Below are positions 25,793 to 33,958 of a DNA stretch of 64,000 bases, one piece after another. The stretch covers positions 1 through 64,000 of the forward strand of contig NZ_NGJT01000007.1 in NCBI RefSeq assembly GCF_003950315.1, written 5' to 3'. This DNA comes from Vagococcus bubulae. Lineage in GTDB: Bacteria > Bacillota > Bacilli > Lactobacillales > Vagococcaceae. The translations under genes were made by a program, and so were the position numbers. A model generated the notes under the pieces. The model was given only the letters and a program-made list of their open reading frames with translations. It did not search any database and had not been told where the DNA came from. Position 1 is the stretch's first letter. Each line of letters opens with the position of its first letter.

Positions 25793-27115
25793 ATGAGCAT
25801 GACAAAACACGATCAAATATTAGCACATATTGAGTCACTGCCTGTTGGGGATAAAATATCTGTTCGAGGCATTGCGAAAATATTAGGTGTGAGTGAAGGA
25901 ACGGCTTATCGTGCGATTAAAGAAGCAGAAAATGTGGGATTAGTATCCACTATACAGCGTGTTGGAACGATAAGAATTGAAACGAAAACAAAGGAAAACA
26001 TAAAAAATTTAACTTTTAAAGAAATTGTCAAGATTATTGACGGTGATGTACTAGCTGGCAAAAAAGGGCTAAAAAAACCTTTAGATAAATTTATTATTGG
26101 AGCGATGACAGAAAAAAGTATGTTACGCTATATCACGCCAGGAGCTTTAATGATTGTTGGCGATAGAGAAGGCGTACAGCGGTTAGCACTAAATAATGGT
26201 GCGGCTGTTCTGTTAACGGGTGGATTTGAAGTCAGTCAAGATATAATGAATTTAGCAGATGAAGTTGAGATGCCTATTTTGCGTACATCTTACGACACGT
26301 TTACTGTCGGAACGCTAATTAACCGAGCAATTAGCGATCAAATGATTAAAAAAGATATTGTTTTAGTAGAAGATATCCAAACACCAGAAAATGAAACGAG
26401 TTACATGACAACCAAAGATACGGTTGAAGATTATTTTAAACTCGTTGAAAAAACAGGCTACACACGTTTTCCTGTTGTAAACAAATCCAAGCGTTTAGTG
26501 GGTATGGTAACAACAAAAGATGTGTCTGATAAATCACTGACACAATCTATTGAAAAAGTTATGACGAAAGATCCAAGACATGCTAAATCACACATGAGTG
26601 TAGCGAGTATTGGGCATCAAATGATTTGGGATGGTTTAGAAATTATTCCAGTGGTAGAAGATGACTTAACACTTGTTGGCATTATTTCACGACAAGATGT
26701 GATGAGAACTGTTCAATCAGCACAAAAGCAACCACAAGCCGCACATAAATTAACCGATCATATTACCAATCAAATTGTGGAAAAAGAAATGCCAGAAAAA
26801 GGGGACGCTGTTTTTACTTTTGTCGTTACACCACAAATGATTAATAATTTAGGAACACTTTCTTTTGGAGTGTTAAATCAAATTATTTCAAGTGTGGTTC
26901 GTTCAACGATGTTATCGCGTTATAATTTTCACTCAGTAATTGAGCAAAGTAGTTTATACTATTTTAAATTAATCCAAATGGATAGTGAAATTGAAATTAG
27001 AACTCAAGTGATAGAAGTTGGGCGACGTTCGGGAAAAGTTGAAGTAAGCGTGTATAAAGATAATATCGTTTCTGCAAAAGCAATTGCGGTATGTCAGTTA
27101 ATGGATCCAATTTAG
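25793..27115 (+). CDS. spxR: CBS-HotDog transcription factor SpxR (YtoI)
   Basis: About 440 residues in four parts: an N-terminal helix-turn-helix (DKISVRGIAKILGVSEGTAYRAIKEAENVGLV), a DRTGG domain (about 100-200), two CBS repeats (FPVVNKSKRLVGMVTTKDV and IIPVVEDDLTLVGIISRQDV) and a C-terminal HotDog thioesterase-like domain from about 320. In S. pneumoniae this architecture is SpxR, an activator of spxB linked to energy state. In B. subtilis the same gene (ytoI) precedes the nrnA gene, as here. The start is taken as ATG 25793 behind AAGGTGA; GTG 25784 lies inside that RBS. Confidence 0.88.
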   Translation: MSMTKHDQILAHIESLPVGDKISVRGIAKILGVSEGTAYRAIKEAENVGLVSTIQRVGTIRIETKTKENIKNLTFKEIVKIIDGDVLAGKKGLKKPLDKFIIGAMTEKSMLRYITPGALMIVGDREGVQRLALNNGAAVLLTGGFEVSQDIMNLADEVEMPILRTSYDTFTVGTLINRAISDQMIKKDIVLVEDIQTPENETSYMTTKDTVEDYFKLVEKTGYTRFPVVNKSKRLVGMVTTKDVSDKSLTQSIEKVMTKDPRHAKSHMSVASIGHQMIWDGLEIIPVVEDDLTLVGIISRQDVMRTVQSAQKQPQAAHKLTDHITNQIVEKEMPEKGDAVFTFVVTPQMINNLGTLSFGVLNQIISSVVRSTMLSRYNFHSVIEQSSLYYFKLIQMDSEIEIRTQVIEVGRRSGKVEVSVYKDNIVSAKAIAVCQLMDPI

Positions 27116-27125
27116 GAGGAAAATT

Positions 27126-28079
27126 ATGACTATTAGTCAAGAAATTTTAGAAGAGATAAAACAATATGATACGATTATGATTCATCGCCATCAAAGTCCA
27201 GATCCAGATGCTTTGGGTTCACAAGGTGGGTTAGGTGAAATATTAAAGGCAAGCTTTCCTGAAAAAGCGATTTATTTAGTTGGTGGTCCTGTAAATGATT
27301 TGGATTACCTTGTAACGATGGATGAAGTCAGTGATGAAATGTATCAAAATGCTTTAGTCATTGTGACAGACACAGCAAATGCCCCAAGAATAAGTGGAGA
27401 ACAATATTCTCTAGGAAAAAAATTAATCAAAATAGATCACCATCCAGATGATGAACCTTATGGCGATTTATCATGGGTGAACACACAGTCAAGTAGCACA
27501 AGTGAATTAATTTATGATTTTTATGATGAAAATAAAACGCAACTTGTGATGACGGATAATGCCGCTAGATTGCTTTATGCGGGTATTATTGGAGATACGG
27601 GGCGATTTTTATATCCAGCGACAACCTCTCACACATTGTGGGTAGCTAGCCAATTATTAAATTATGATTTTGATGCAGCAAAATTAAGTCGTTACATGGA
27701 CGAGGTGGATGAAAAAATTTCGCGATTATCAGGATATATTTATGAAAATATGATTTCTGATGAAAATGGTGCAGCAATGGTTTTATTAACGCAACAAGCT
27801 TTAAAAGAGTTTAATGTAGTTGATTCTGAAACCCCAGCCATTATTCCTTTACCAGGTAAAATTCGTGGGATTTTATCGTGGGCTATTTTTGTTGAGCAAC
27901 CTGAAGGATTTTTCAGAGTGCGTTTGAGAAGCAAAGGTCCTGTCATTAATGGGATTGCTAAACGTCATCATGGTGGTGGGCATCCATTGGCAAGTGGTGC
28001 TAATGCTAAGGATATGGATGAAGTCCAAGAGATGTTTGAAGAAATCAAAACGATTGTTAGTGAGTATAAAATATCATAA
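27126..28079 (+). CDS. nrnA: Oligoribonuclease/pAp phosphatase NrnA (DHH family)
   Basis: A 317-residue DHH-DHHA1 phosphoesterase that degrades nanoRNA and 3'-phosphoadenosine 5'-phosphate. Motifs are HRHQSPDPDALGSQ, VTDTANAPRIS (DTA), KIDHHPDD (the DHH motif) and C-terminal RHHGGGHPLASGA (DHHA1 GGGH). Normal length. GGAGG 7 bases before the ATG and only 10 bases after spxR, so the two are co-transcribed, the same pair as in Bacillus. Confidence 0.93.
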   Translation: MTISQEILEEIKQYDTIMIHRHQSPDPDALGSQGGLGEILKASFPEKAIYLVGGPVNDLDYLVTMDEVSDEMYQNALVIVTDTANAPRISGEQYSLGKKLIKIDHHPDDEPYGDLSWVNTQSSSTSELIYDFYDENKTQLVMTDNAARLLYAGIIGDTGRFLYPATTSHTLWVASQLLNYDFDAAKLSRYMDEVDEKISRLSGYIYENMISDENGAAMVLLTQQALKEFNVVDSETPAIIPLPGKIRGILSWAIFVEQPEGFFRVRLRSKGPVINGIAKRHHGGGHPLASGANAKDMDEVQEMFEEIKTIVSEYKIS

Positions 28080-28083
28080 TTTT

Positions 28084-28128
28084 AAAACTCTTTTTGTTGA
28101 AGAATATTCTAACAAAAAGAGTTTTTTT
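28084..28128 (+). terminator. spxR-nrnA terminator
   Basis: AAACTCTTTTTGTT pairs with AACAAAAAGAGTTT, followed by T7. Confidence 0.9.
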
Positions 28129-28231
28129 GAGATGAAAAAATTTCTTTTATAACAAATAATAAAAATCTATTGAAAAAAACATTTTAATAACGTATTCTTA
28201 TATTAAGTTTTGTATATTAAAGGAGAGTATT

Positions 28232-29239
28232 ATGAAGAAAAGTTTATATGGCGTGTGCTTGTTATCAACAGCACTATTATTAGTAGCATGTGGTGGGAAC
28301 AGTGATTCTACAAAAAGTAGTAACACAAAAGAAAAAACAGAACAGACACAAACCAAAAACAAAGAAAATAAAGAAAAATATGTGTATGAACGTAATGGAC
28401 ATGAATATGAGGTAGACACTGTGTCTGGGGCAACAACCGGAGAGTATTCAGGAACAGAATACAAAGGGGAAGAAAAACAAGAAAAAATGTATTGGTCTGG
28501 TCGTCCTGAAGTAGGGACAGTAAAAGGAGATTACTATACCGATACGATTGATTTTGAAGATGGCTATATTGGAACAGCTGATGTGGTGATGGATGGAGAT
28601 AAACTTGTACTGGTTGAATTTGATGAACGTGGGCCAGATGATTATTATTCAGAAACATGGGCAGGACAAACTAAACGAACATCAGGTTATGCCAATTTCC
28701 AAGCTGAAAACGATCGGACAAATGTTACACTTGTCACAATTGTGAATGGAATGACTATTTTAGAAGATCAGATGATGAAAAATAATAGCTTAACAGGAGA
28801 TTTTGTTAGTGTGAAAGGTTCATCAAACAGTGTGCGTCGTGGATTTATTCCACTAGCTGAAAAAATTGATGGCGAAATAAAAAAAGGTACAACATTAACT
28901 TATCAAGCTGTTACCAAAGACTTAGGTGACGGATTATTTGCTCGTTTAATTATTATTAAAGATAAAGATAGTGGTAAAATAACAGAAGCAAAATATAATG
29001 AATTTTTCGCCGATACTAAAGATGAAATTAAAAATGAAGACGACAAACAGTTCTATCGTCAAAGTAAATATGATTCTATTACTTATGCCGATGAATCAGG
29101 TGTTGACTTTAAAAAGATTTCAGATGAATTAACAGATAAAATTGTTAAAGATCAAACACTTGATATTGCACCAAGTGATGAAACAATTAAGAGTCATTAT
29201 GATAGTGTTGCAACAGATATGAAAGAACTATTAAAATAA
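28232..29239 (+). CDS. Lipoprotein with FMN-binding-like domains and a DxxSGAT motif
   Basis: 335 residues, signal peptide with lipobox LLVAC (C20), then a K/T/E/N-rich linker to about residue 50. Residues 62-68 read DTVSGAT, matching the flavinylation consensus D-x-x-S/T-G-A-T, in which ApbE attaches FMN to the last threonine. The rest resembles two tandem FMN-binding-type units (about 95-215 and 220-335), the first ending in a degenerate SVKGSSNSVRRGF where a second motif would be. It could be an extracellular electron-transfer carrier like PplA, but I do not recognise the exact family. No apbE or ndh2-type gene is nearby. GGAGAG RBS. Confidence 0.65.
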   Translation: MKKSLYGVCLLSTALLLVACGGNSDSTKSSNTKEKTEQTQTKNKENKEKYVYERNGHEYEVDTVSGATTGEYSGTEYKGEEKQEKMYWSGRPEVGTVKGDYYTDTIDFEDGYIGTADVVMDGDKLVLVEFDERGPDDYYSETWAGQTKRTSGYANFQAENDRTNVTLVTIVNGMTILEDQMMKNNSLTGDFVSVKGSSNSVRRGFIPLAEKIDGEIKKGTTLTYQAVTKDLGDGLFARLIIIKDKDSGKITEAKYNEFFADTKDEIKNEDDKQFYRQSKYDSITYADESGVDFKKISDELTDKIVKDQTLDIAPSDETIKSHYDSVATDMKELLK

Positions 29240-29244
29240 AAAAT

Positions 29245-29282
29245 AAGCGTAAAAATAAGTCAATCTTATTTTTACGCTTTTG
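29245..29282. terminator. Terminator between lipoprotein and GNAT genes
   Basis: AAGCGTAAAAATAAG and CTTATTTTTACGCTT form a perfect 15-base stem. Confidence 0.9.
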
Positions 29283-29284
29283 TA

Positions 29285-29803
29285 TTATCCGATTATTTTT
29301 TCAACTACTAATTGTTTTCCATAGTCGCCATCATAAGTAGAGATAGCTTTATAGCCTTGTTTTTCCCAGAAACGAGCAGCACGTTTATCATTTTCGATAA
29401 ACGTTAAACGTATGTTTTTTGTTCCTGTATCAGAGACAGTTTTTTCTAATGCACTATATAATTCCTGAGCAAGTTTAGTTCTTCTATACTCATCTTCAAG
29501 TACAAAGTAGCCCAATGTGCCAGTTTCTTTTTGAGGATAATCTTCTAACCAGTCAATGAATCCCATTAATCTATCACGATCAAAGATACCATACATGTAT
29601 TTTTGAGAAGGTGTTGTATTTGAAGGTAATGAGGTAAAGAATTCTTTAACCTGTTCATCTGTTGGTTCAGCTACAAGATAATCTGTAAAATACTCTTTCG
29701 TTCTTAATAAAAATTCTTTGAAGATAACTAAATCTGCTTCATTATTTCCATCAAGTAAACGAATATGAATGGATGGAAAATCGACTGTATTAAAGTGTTT
29801 CAT
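29285..29803 (-). CDS. GNAT family N-acetyltransferase
   Basis: 172 residues. The fold is visible from MGFIDWLEDYPQKETGTLGYFVLEDEYRRTKLAQELYSALEK (strand beta4 and the CoA-binding RRxxLAxxL loop) to IRLTFIENDKRAARFWEKQGY near the C terminus. The CoA loop has RRTKLAQ instead of RGxGxG, a common variation. An N-terminal extension of about 70 residues precedes the core. Unknown substrate. It is encoded convergently with the lipoprotein and stands alone. Confidence 0.85.
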   Translation of the reverse strand: MKHFNTVDFPSIHIRLLDGNNEADLVIFKEFLLRTKEYFTDYLVAEPTDEQVKEFFTSLPSNTTPSQKYMYGIFDRDRLMGFIDWLEDYPQKETGTLGYFVLEDEYRRTKLAQELYSALEKTVSDTGTKNIRLTFIENDKRAARFWEKQGYKAISTYDGDYGKQLVVEKIIG

Positions 29804-29950
29804 AAAATATATACCTCTTTCTATCTGTATGGAACAGTTATTACTACCTAAGAATAGCTCATATTATTGAGAAATAAAAGGTATTAGAGTAAAAAAGTTA
29901 AAAAACGTTTTGATAATCGGTGTTTTATGTTTAAGATTGAAAAAAATACT

Positions 29951-29978
29951 TTGCGAAATGCCAATAAGCAAGTATAAT
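29951..29978 (+). promoter_or_regulatory. yebC promoter
   Basis: TTGCGA (29951-29956), 16-base spacer, TATAAT (29973-29978), about 50 bases before the gene. Confidence 0.75.
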
Positions 29979-30038
29979 AAAACAGGACGTTTTTGCGTTA
30001 CAACTGAAACAATTTATTAAGAAAGAGAAGTGAGACTA

Positions 30039-30755
30039 TTGGGACGTAAATGGGCTAATATCGTAGCTAAGAAAACAGCTAAAGATGCAAACAACAGTAA
30101 AGTTTATGCAAAATTCGGAATAGAAATTTATGCAGCAGCAAAATCAGGTGATCCAGATCCGCACTCTAATCAAAAACTTCGTTTCGTTATTGATCGCGCA
30201 AAAACATATAATGTACCAAAACATATTATTGATCGCGCTATCGAAAAAGCAAAAGGATCAGGCGATGAAAACTATTCAGAATTACGTTATGAAGGATTTG
30301 GACCAAATGGCTCAATGGTAATTGTTGATACGCTAACAAACAATGTTAACCGTACAGCAGCAGACGTTCGTGCAGCATTTGGTAAGAATGGTGGAAACAT
30401 GGGTGTTTCTGGAGCGGTAGCTTATATGTTTGATAACACAGCTATTTTTGGTTTTAAAGGCGATGATGTGGATGAAATATTTGAATATTTATTAGAAAAA
30501 GATATTGAAGTGAAAGATGTCTTTGAAGAAGAAGATCAAATCATTGTTTACGGAGAATCAAGTGATTTTCATGCGATTCAAGAAGCATTAAAAGAAAAAG
30601 GCATTACAGAATTTTCAGTAGCTGAAATTCAAATGCTTGCACAAAATGAAGTAGAATTATCTGAAGATGACCTTGCTCAATTTGAAAAGATGATTGATGC
30701 GTTAGATGAATTAGAAGATGTTCAACAAATTTTCCACAATGTAGATATGGACTAA
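30039..30755 (+). CDS. YebC/PmpR family protein
   Basis: About 238 residues of the YebC/TACO1 family. [41 protein letters not shown] and [39 protein letters not shown] are nearly invariant. Members were first described as DNA-binding regulators; more recent work on YebC-type proteins points to ribosome function at proline-rich stretches. The start is TTG 30039, which restores the conserved N terminus and has GAGAAG 8 bases upstream; the GTG at 30030 overlaps that RBS. Monocistronic. Confidence 0.93.
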   Translation: MGRKWANIVAKKTAKDANNSKVYAKFGIEIYAAAKSGDPDPHSNQKLRFVIDRAKTYNVPKHIIDRAIEKAKGSGDENYSELRYEGFGPNGSMVIVDTLTNNVNRTAADVRAAFGKNGGNMGVSGAVAYMFDNTAIFGFKGDDVDEIFEYLLEKDIEVKDVFEEEDQIIVYGESSDFHAIQEALKEKGITEFSVAEIQMLAQNEVELSEDDLAQFEKMIDALDELEDVQQIFHNVDMD

Positions 30756-30758
30756 TCC

Positions 30759-30794
30759 AAAAAATCAGAAGAATTATTTCTTCTGATTTTTTTT
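30759..30794. terminator. Bidirectional terminator
   Basis: AAAAATCAGAAGAA pairs with TTCTTCTGATTTTT, with T8 on the plus side. Confidence 0.9.
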
Positions 30795-31550
30795 GCGTCG
30801 ACTCATGTGGGTTGGTTCTTTAGAAGGTGTATTCTGACCAGATGTTGGATTAGTTTCTTCATCGTTGTCCTTCACACGTAACTCTAAAGTATAAGGCTCT
30901 TTATAGATAATACCATCTTTTTCATAAGAACCACCATTGACAAACACACCAAGGGGAATCAAAGAATCAGCGTCATCATTAATTTTGATAGTAGCAACTT
31001 CATGTAAGTCCTTGTAGCTACTACCGATAAATAATTGTCCTTTTGATATTTTATAAAATGGAATTAAGGTATAGTCTTTTAATTCATAGGCATAATCAGT
31101 CAATTTTTTTGCCTGAATATAATTTTTATCAAGTAACTCATGAATAACAGTATCAATGATTTGGTCACTATCATTTGTTAGAGTCAATGTAAGTAACTTA
31201 CCCTGAATTTTAGGAGTTGCTGACGATGTTTGAACCGTTTCATCAAATGTCACATCTTCTGGGACAATATTTTCTATCAGATTAGTAACATCCCATTTTA
31301 CTTTTTGATTTTTAAAATAATAGATAAAATTTAGGACAATGAAGTAAGCTAATATAATGAAAATGGCTAAATAAAGAGTCATTCTTAGATAATTTCCATT
31401 TTGAAAATAGCCTTTTACAATTCGTAAGATATAAAGTGTTGGAAACACACTCACAACTGTTAATATTTTATTTTGTAATCTTGGGTTAATGTTTAAATAA
31501 TTCAAAAATTTAGTAATATTGCTTAAAATTAACGTTAGGATGGCATCCAT
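30774..31550 (-). CDS. Uncharacterised membrane protein paired with a secreted low-complexity protein
   Basis: 258 residues. Two clear membrane segments (about 27-46 and 57-79) near the N terminus are followed by a soluble domain of about 150 residues and a basic, proline/threonine-rich tail ending MSRRKKNQKK. The C-terminal domain has alternating beta-rich segments (LLTLTLTNDSDQIIDTVIHELL, GQLFIGSSYKDLHEVATIKI). I do not recognise a family with known function; it resembles conserved hypothetical proteins of Lactobacillales. Its ATG overlaps the stop of the upstream gene by one base (TAATG), so the two are co-translated. Its own stop is inside the bidirectional terminator. Confidence 0.65.
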   Translation of the reverse strand: MDAILTLILSNITKFLNYLNINPRLQNKILTVVSVFPTLYILRIVKGYFQNGNYLRMTLYLAIFIILAYFIVLNFIYYFKNQKVKWDVTNLIENIVPEDVTFDETVQTSSATPKIQGKLLTLTLTNDSDQIIDTVIHELLDKNYIQAKKLTDYAYELKDYTLIPFYKISKGQLFIGSSYKDLHEVATIKINDDADSLIPLGVFVNGGSYEKDGIIYKEPYTLELRVKDNDEETNPTSGQNTPSKEPTHMSRRKKNQKK

Positions 31551-32008
31551 TAGTTATTCCCCCCAGTAGCTGTTTTATTGTCATTTGTTTTTGGGGAAAC
31601 TTGATTAGTTTGCACATCTGGTGTGACTGTCTCTTCTGTCTTTTCAGCGCCATTTTGATTATTATTTGATTGTTGATTATCAGAAGATGGTGTACTATTT
31701 TCAACAGATGACTGAGTGCCATTTGTTTTATTTTCTTTACTATTTTTTGTTTTATCTTGGTTCTCAGAAACAGAAGGTTCAGTTTGCTGAGTATAGCTAT
31801 TGGTTGTTTCAGTATAGTTTGTTTCTTTTGTAGTATCTGTTTTGTCTTGAGTCGTATGTGTTGTTGTTTCTGTTGTTGATGTGTCAGTTTTTTTTGTTTT
31901 GTAATTACTACCATCAACAACTGCAGTTGTCGCACTAATTCCTAAAGCGATACTAAAAATTGCGATAGGTTTTAAAAAAGGAGCAACAATTTTTTTATCT
32001 TTTGCCAT
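31550..32008 (-). CDS. Membrane-anchored Ser/Thr/Asn/Gln-rich protein
   Basis: 152 residues from ATG 32008, with GGGAGA about 8 bases upstream; an earlier ATG at 32026 lies before that RBS. One hydrophobic segment (about residues 11-31: FLKPIAIFSIALGISATTAVV) anchors or directs secretion, followed by a 115-residue low-complexity region dominated by T, N, K, E, S and Q (for example TDTSTTETTTHTTQDK). No LPXTG motif or cysteine is present. Such regions are usually extracellular spacers. It is the first gene of a two-gene operon with the membrane protein. Function unknown. Confidence 0.6.
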   Translation of the reverse strand: MAKDKKIVAPFLKPIAIFSIALGISATTAVVDGSNYKTKKTDTSTTETTTHTTQDKTDTTKETNYTETTNSYTQQTEPSVSENQDKTKNSKENKTNGTQSSVENSTPSSDNQQSNNNQNGAEKTEETVTPDVQTNQVSPKTNDNKTATGGNN

Positions 32009-32146
32009 ACAAGACTCTCCCTTCATCTTAAGTCATAGTTCTCCTATTATCATAACAGATTTCTTTATTTTTCAAAAAATAAGACACAGATTTTCAGTAT
32101 ATTTAAACTATTTTTAATAAGAATAAGGTTATAACAATAGTCTGAC

Positions 32147-32243
32147 TTGGCATTTTTTTGAAAAACGTGGTAAAATTTTCATACAGTGAATATTACGTTA
32201 AGTGTAGGAACCATCTGACAAGATGGTTTCTGCACTTTTTTTT
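32147..32243 (+). promoter_or_regulatory. Promoter followed by a short leader/sRNA ending in an intrinsic terminator
   Basis: TTGGCA (32147-32152) and TAAAAT (32171-32176) are 18 bases apart. About 17-25 bases after the expected start, AAGTGTAGGAACCATCT pairs with AGATGGTTTCTGCACTT (two G-T pairs) and is followed by eight T (to 32243). There is no plus-strand gene upstream to be terminated, so this is either an attenuator for the DUF2798 gene or a small RNA of about 60 bases. Confidence 0.6.
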
Positions 32244-32272
32244 CGCTAATTTTTAAGAAAAGAGGAAAAACA

Positions 32273-32779
32273 ATGCATGAAGAAAAACGATTACCAATGA
32301 ATAAAAAAGAAGGATTACTATATGGCGTGGTTATTTGTGGGATTACGGCAACGAGCATGTGTTTTTATAATTTGTATTTAGGATTTGGTGCGATCAATCA
32401 AGAGATGTTACAAACATTCTTAAAAAGTTTGCCTTTATTTTTTGTGATTGCTATGTTACTTGAAAATTTTGTTATTCGTCATTTTGCAGATTTTTTAGTG
32501 AAAAAATTTGGTCATCCAGAAGATAGTTTTAATGCACAGTTGCTGTTCTCAATTTTATTTACAGTTCTTGGTATGTCTTTTTTAATGACCTTTATTGGAG
32601 ATATAGTGGGGCATGGGTTAGTAGTTAATGCAGCAACGTTTAGTCGTTTTGTTATGTCATGGCCCAGAAATTTTGGTGTAGTACTGGCATTAGAGTTATT
32701 GGTTGCTCAACCAATTGCTCGAAAAGTCATGGTTATAATTCATGCAAAACAGTTAGAAGACTATGTGGAATATGATTAA
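32273..32779 (+). CDS. DUF2798 domain membrane protein
   Basis: 168 residues with four hydrophobic segments arranged as two similar halves (YGVVICGITATSMCFYNLYLGFG and LFSILFTVLGMSFLMTFIGDI), each starting a two-helix unit with a following SWPRNF or LKSLPLFF element, the pattern of the DUF2798 repeat. Small DUF2798 proteins are common in Lactobacillales and have no assigned biochemical role. An AAGAGG RBS precedes the ATG. The leader in front of it contains an intrinsic terminator, so expression may be conditional. Confidence 0.75.
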   Translation: MHEEKRLPMNKKEGLLYGVVICGITATSMCFYNLYLGFGAINQEMLQTFLKSLPLFFVIAMLLENFVIRHFADFLVKKFGHPEDSFNAQLLFSILFTVLGMSFLMTFIGDIVGHGLVVNAATFSRFVMSWPRNFGVVLALELLVAQPIARKVMVIIHAKQLEDYVEYD

Positions 32780-32781
32780 TG

Positions 32782-32816
32782 AATAACTTTGATGGTGACA
32801 TCAAAGTTATTTTTTT
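32782..32816 (+). terminator. DUF2798 gene terminator
   Basis: AATAACTTTGATG and CATCAAAGTTATT stem with a GTGA loop and T7. Confidence 0.9.
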
Positions 32817-32860
32817 ATGGTATAATTTGTAAAATTAGCAAAGGAGATGGGAGGAGTAAC

Positions 32861-33958
32861 ATGATTAAATCAAGTAGATTAAAACGTGGAGATAAAGTAG
32901 CAATAGTGAGTTTATCAAAAGGATTGTTAGGCGAAAAATTTATTGAACATAATCTCATTTTAGGGAAAAAGAGATTGGAAGATTACGGATTAGAAGTTAT
33001 TTTTATGCCTCACACTTTAATGGGAATAGACTATGTTGACAAACACCCAGAAAAAAGAGCAGAGGATTTGATTCAAGCGTTTGGAGATGATTCTATTAAA
33101 GGGATTATTTGTGCGATCGGTGGAGATGATACCTATCGCACACTGCCTTATCTAATGGAGAATGACAAGTTTAAAGGATTAGTTAAAACTAAACCGAAAT
33201 TGTTCACCGGATTTTCCGATTCAACGATTAATCATCTCATGTTTTATCATCTTGGTTTAACGACTTATTATGGTATGTCTTTTATTCCAGATTTAGGTGA
33301 AATAAGTGATACTATGCTACCTTATACTAAAACCTATTTTAGCTACTATTTTGAAGAGAGTCCACTGTATGAAGTGATAAAGCCAAGTGAAGTTTGGTAT
33401 GATGAACGGCTAGACTTTTCTAAAAAGTCATTAGGGCAACAACGCATTAGCCATGTTGAGACAAAAGGATATGAGTTGCTACAAGGCAAGTCCGTTTTTG
33501 AAGGGGAACTGTTAGGTGGCTGTATTGATAGTTTATATGATATGTTAACACCATTTACACACATTGATGAACCTAGAGTGATTGAAAGATACCATATTTT
33601 CCCAGACTTAGATACATGGAAAGAGAAAATATTATTTATAGAGACGTCTGAAATTAAAGAATCACCTCAAACGTTTGAAAAAATGTTAAAAGTGTTAAAA
33701 GATAGAGGTATTTATGATGTGATTAATGGCATAATTGTTGGCAAGCCACAGGATGAAGTATTTTATGAAGAATATAAACAATCGCTGATTGAAGTAGTAG
33801 ATAATAGTAACTTACCAATAGTTTATAATGTTAATTTTGGACATGCTACACCGCGTTGTGTGTTACCTTATGGCATCCGAGTCCAGGTTGATAGTGAAAA
33901 ACAAGAAATCAGATTTTTAGAGTCAGCATTTTATGAGGAGGTAGGTTATGGAAAATAG
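32861..33958 (+). CDS. S66 family peptidase (LD-carboxypeptidase/MccF-like)
   Basis: A 365-residue S66 serine peptidase. The fold is shown by GDKVAIVSLSKGLLG at the N terminus, IKGIICAIGGDDTYRTLPYL with the nucleophile elbow, KLFTGFSDSTINHLMFYHLGL, and GELLGGCIDSLYDML. In many S66 enzymes the elbow reads GGxxS; here it is GGDDT, so the nucleophile position appears to be threonine unless the motif is aligned differently. The C-terminal GKPQDE..Y and NFGHATPRCVLPYG carry the family's Glu and His. MccF relatives hydrolyse microcin C; LD-carboxypeptidases trim murein peptides. The start is ATG 32861 behind GGGAGGAG. Overlaps the S41 gene by 11 bases. Confidence 0.85.
   Translation: MIKSSRLKRGDKVAIVSLSKGLLGEKFIEHNLILGKKRLEDYGLEVIFMPHTLMGIDYVDKHPEKRAEDLIQAFGDDSIKGIICAIGGDDTYRTLPYLMENDKFKGLVKTKPKLFTGFSDSTINHLMFYHLGLTTYYGMSFIPDLGEISDTMLPYTKTYFSYYFEESPLYEVIKPSEVWYDERLDFSKKSLGQQRISHVETKGYELLQGKSVFEGELLGGCIDSLYDMLTPFTHIDEPRVIERYHIFPDLDTWKEKILFIETSEIKESPQTFEKMLKVLKDRGIYDVINGIIVGKPQDEVFYEEYKQSLIEVVDNSNLPIVYNVNFGHATPRCVLPYGIRVQVDSEKQEIRFLESAFYEEVGYGK

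Noticed and set aside
29900-29925. cre-like sequence AAAAAACGTTTTGA before yebC
   Set aside because: Several mismatches to the consensus and no catabolic gene; more likely AT-rich background.
31550-31935. Lys/Gln-rich alternative frame within the low-complexity gene
   Set aside because: Out-of-frame translation of a repetitive Thr/Asn-coding sequence; it lacks an RBS and the main frame has signal-like N terminus and coupling.
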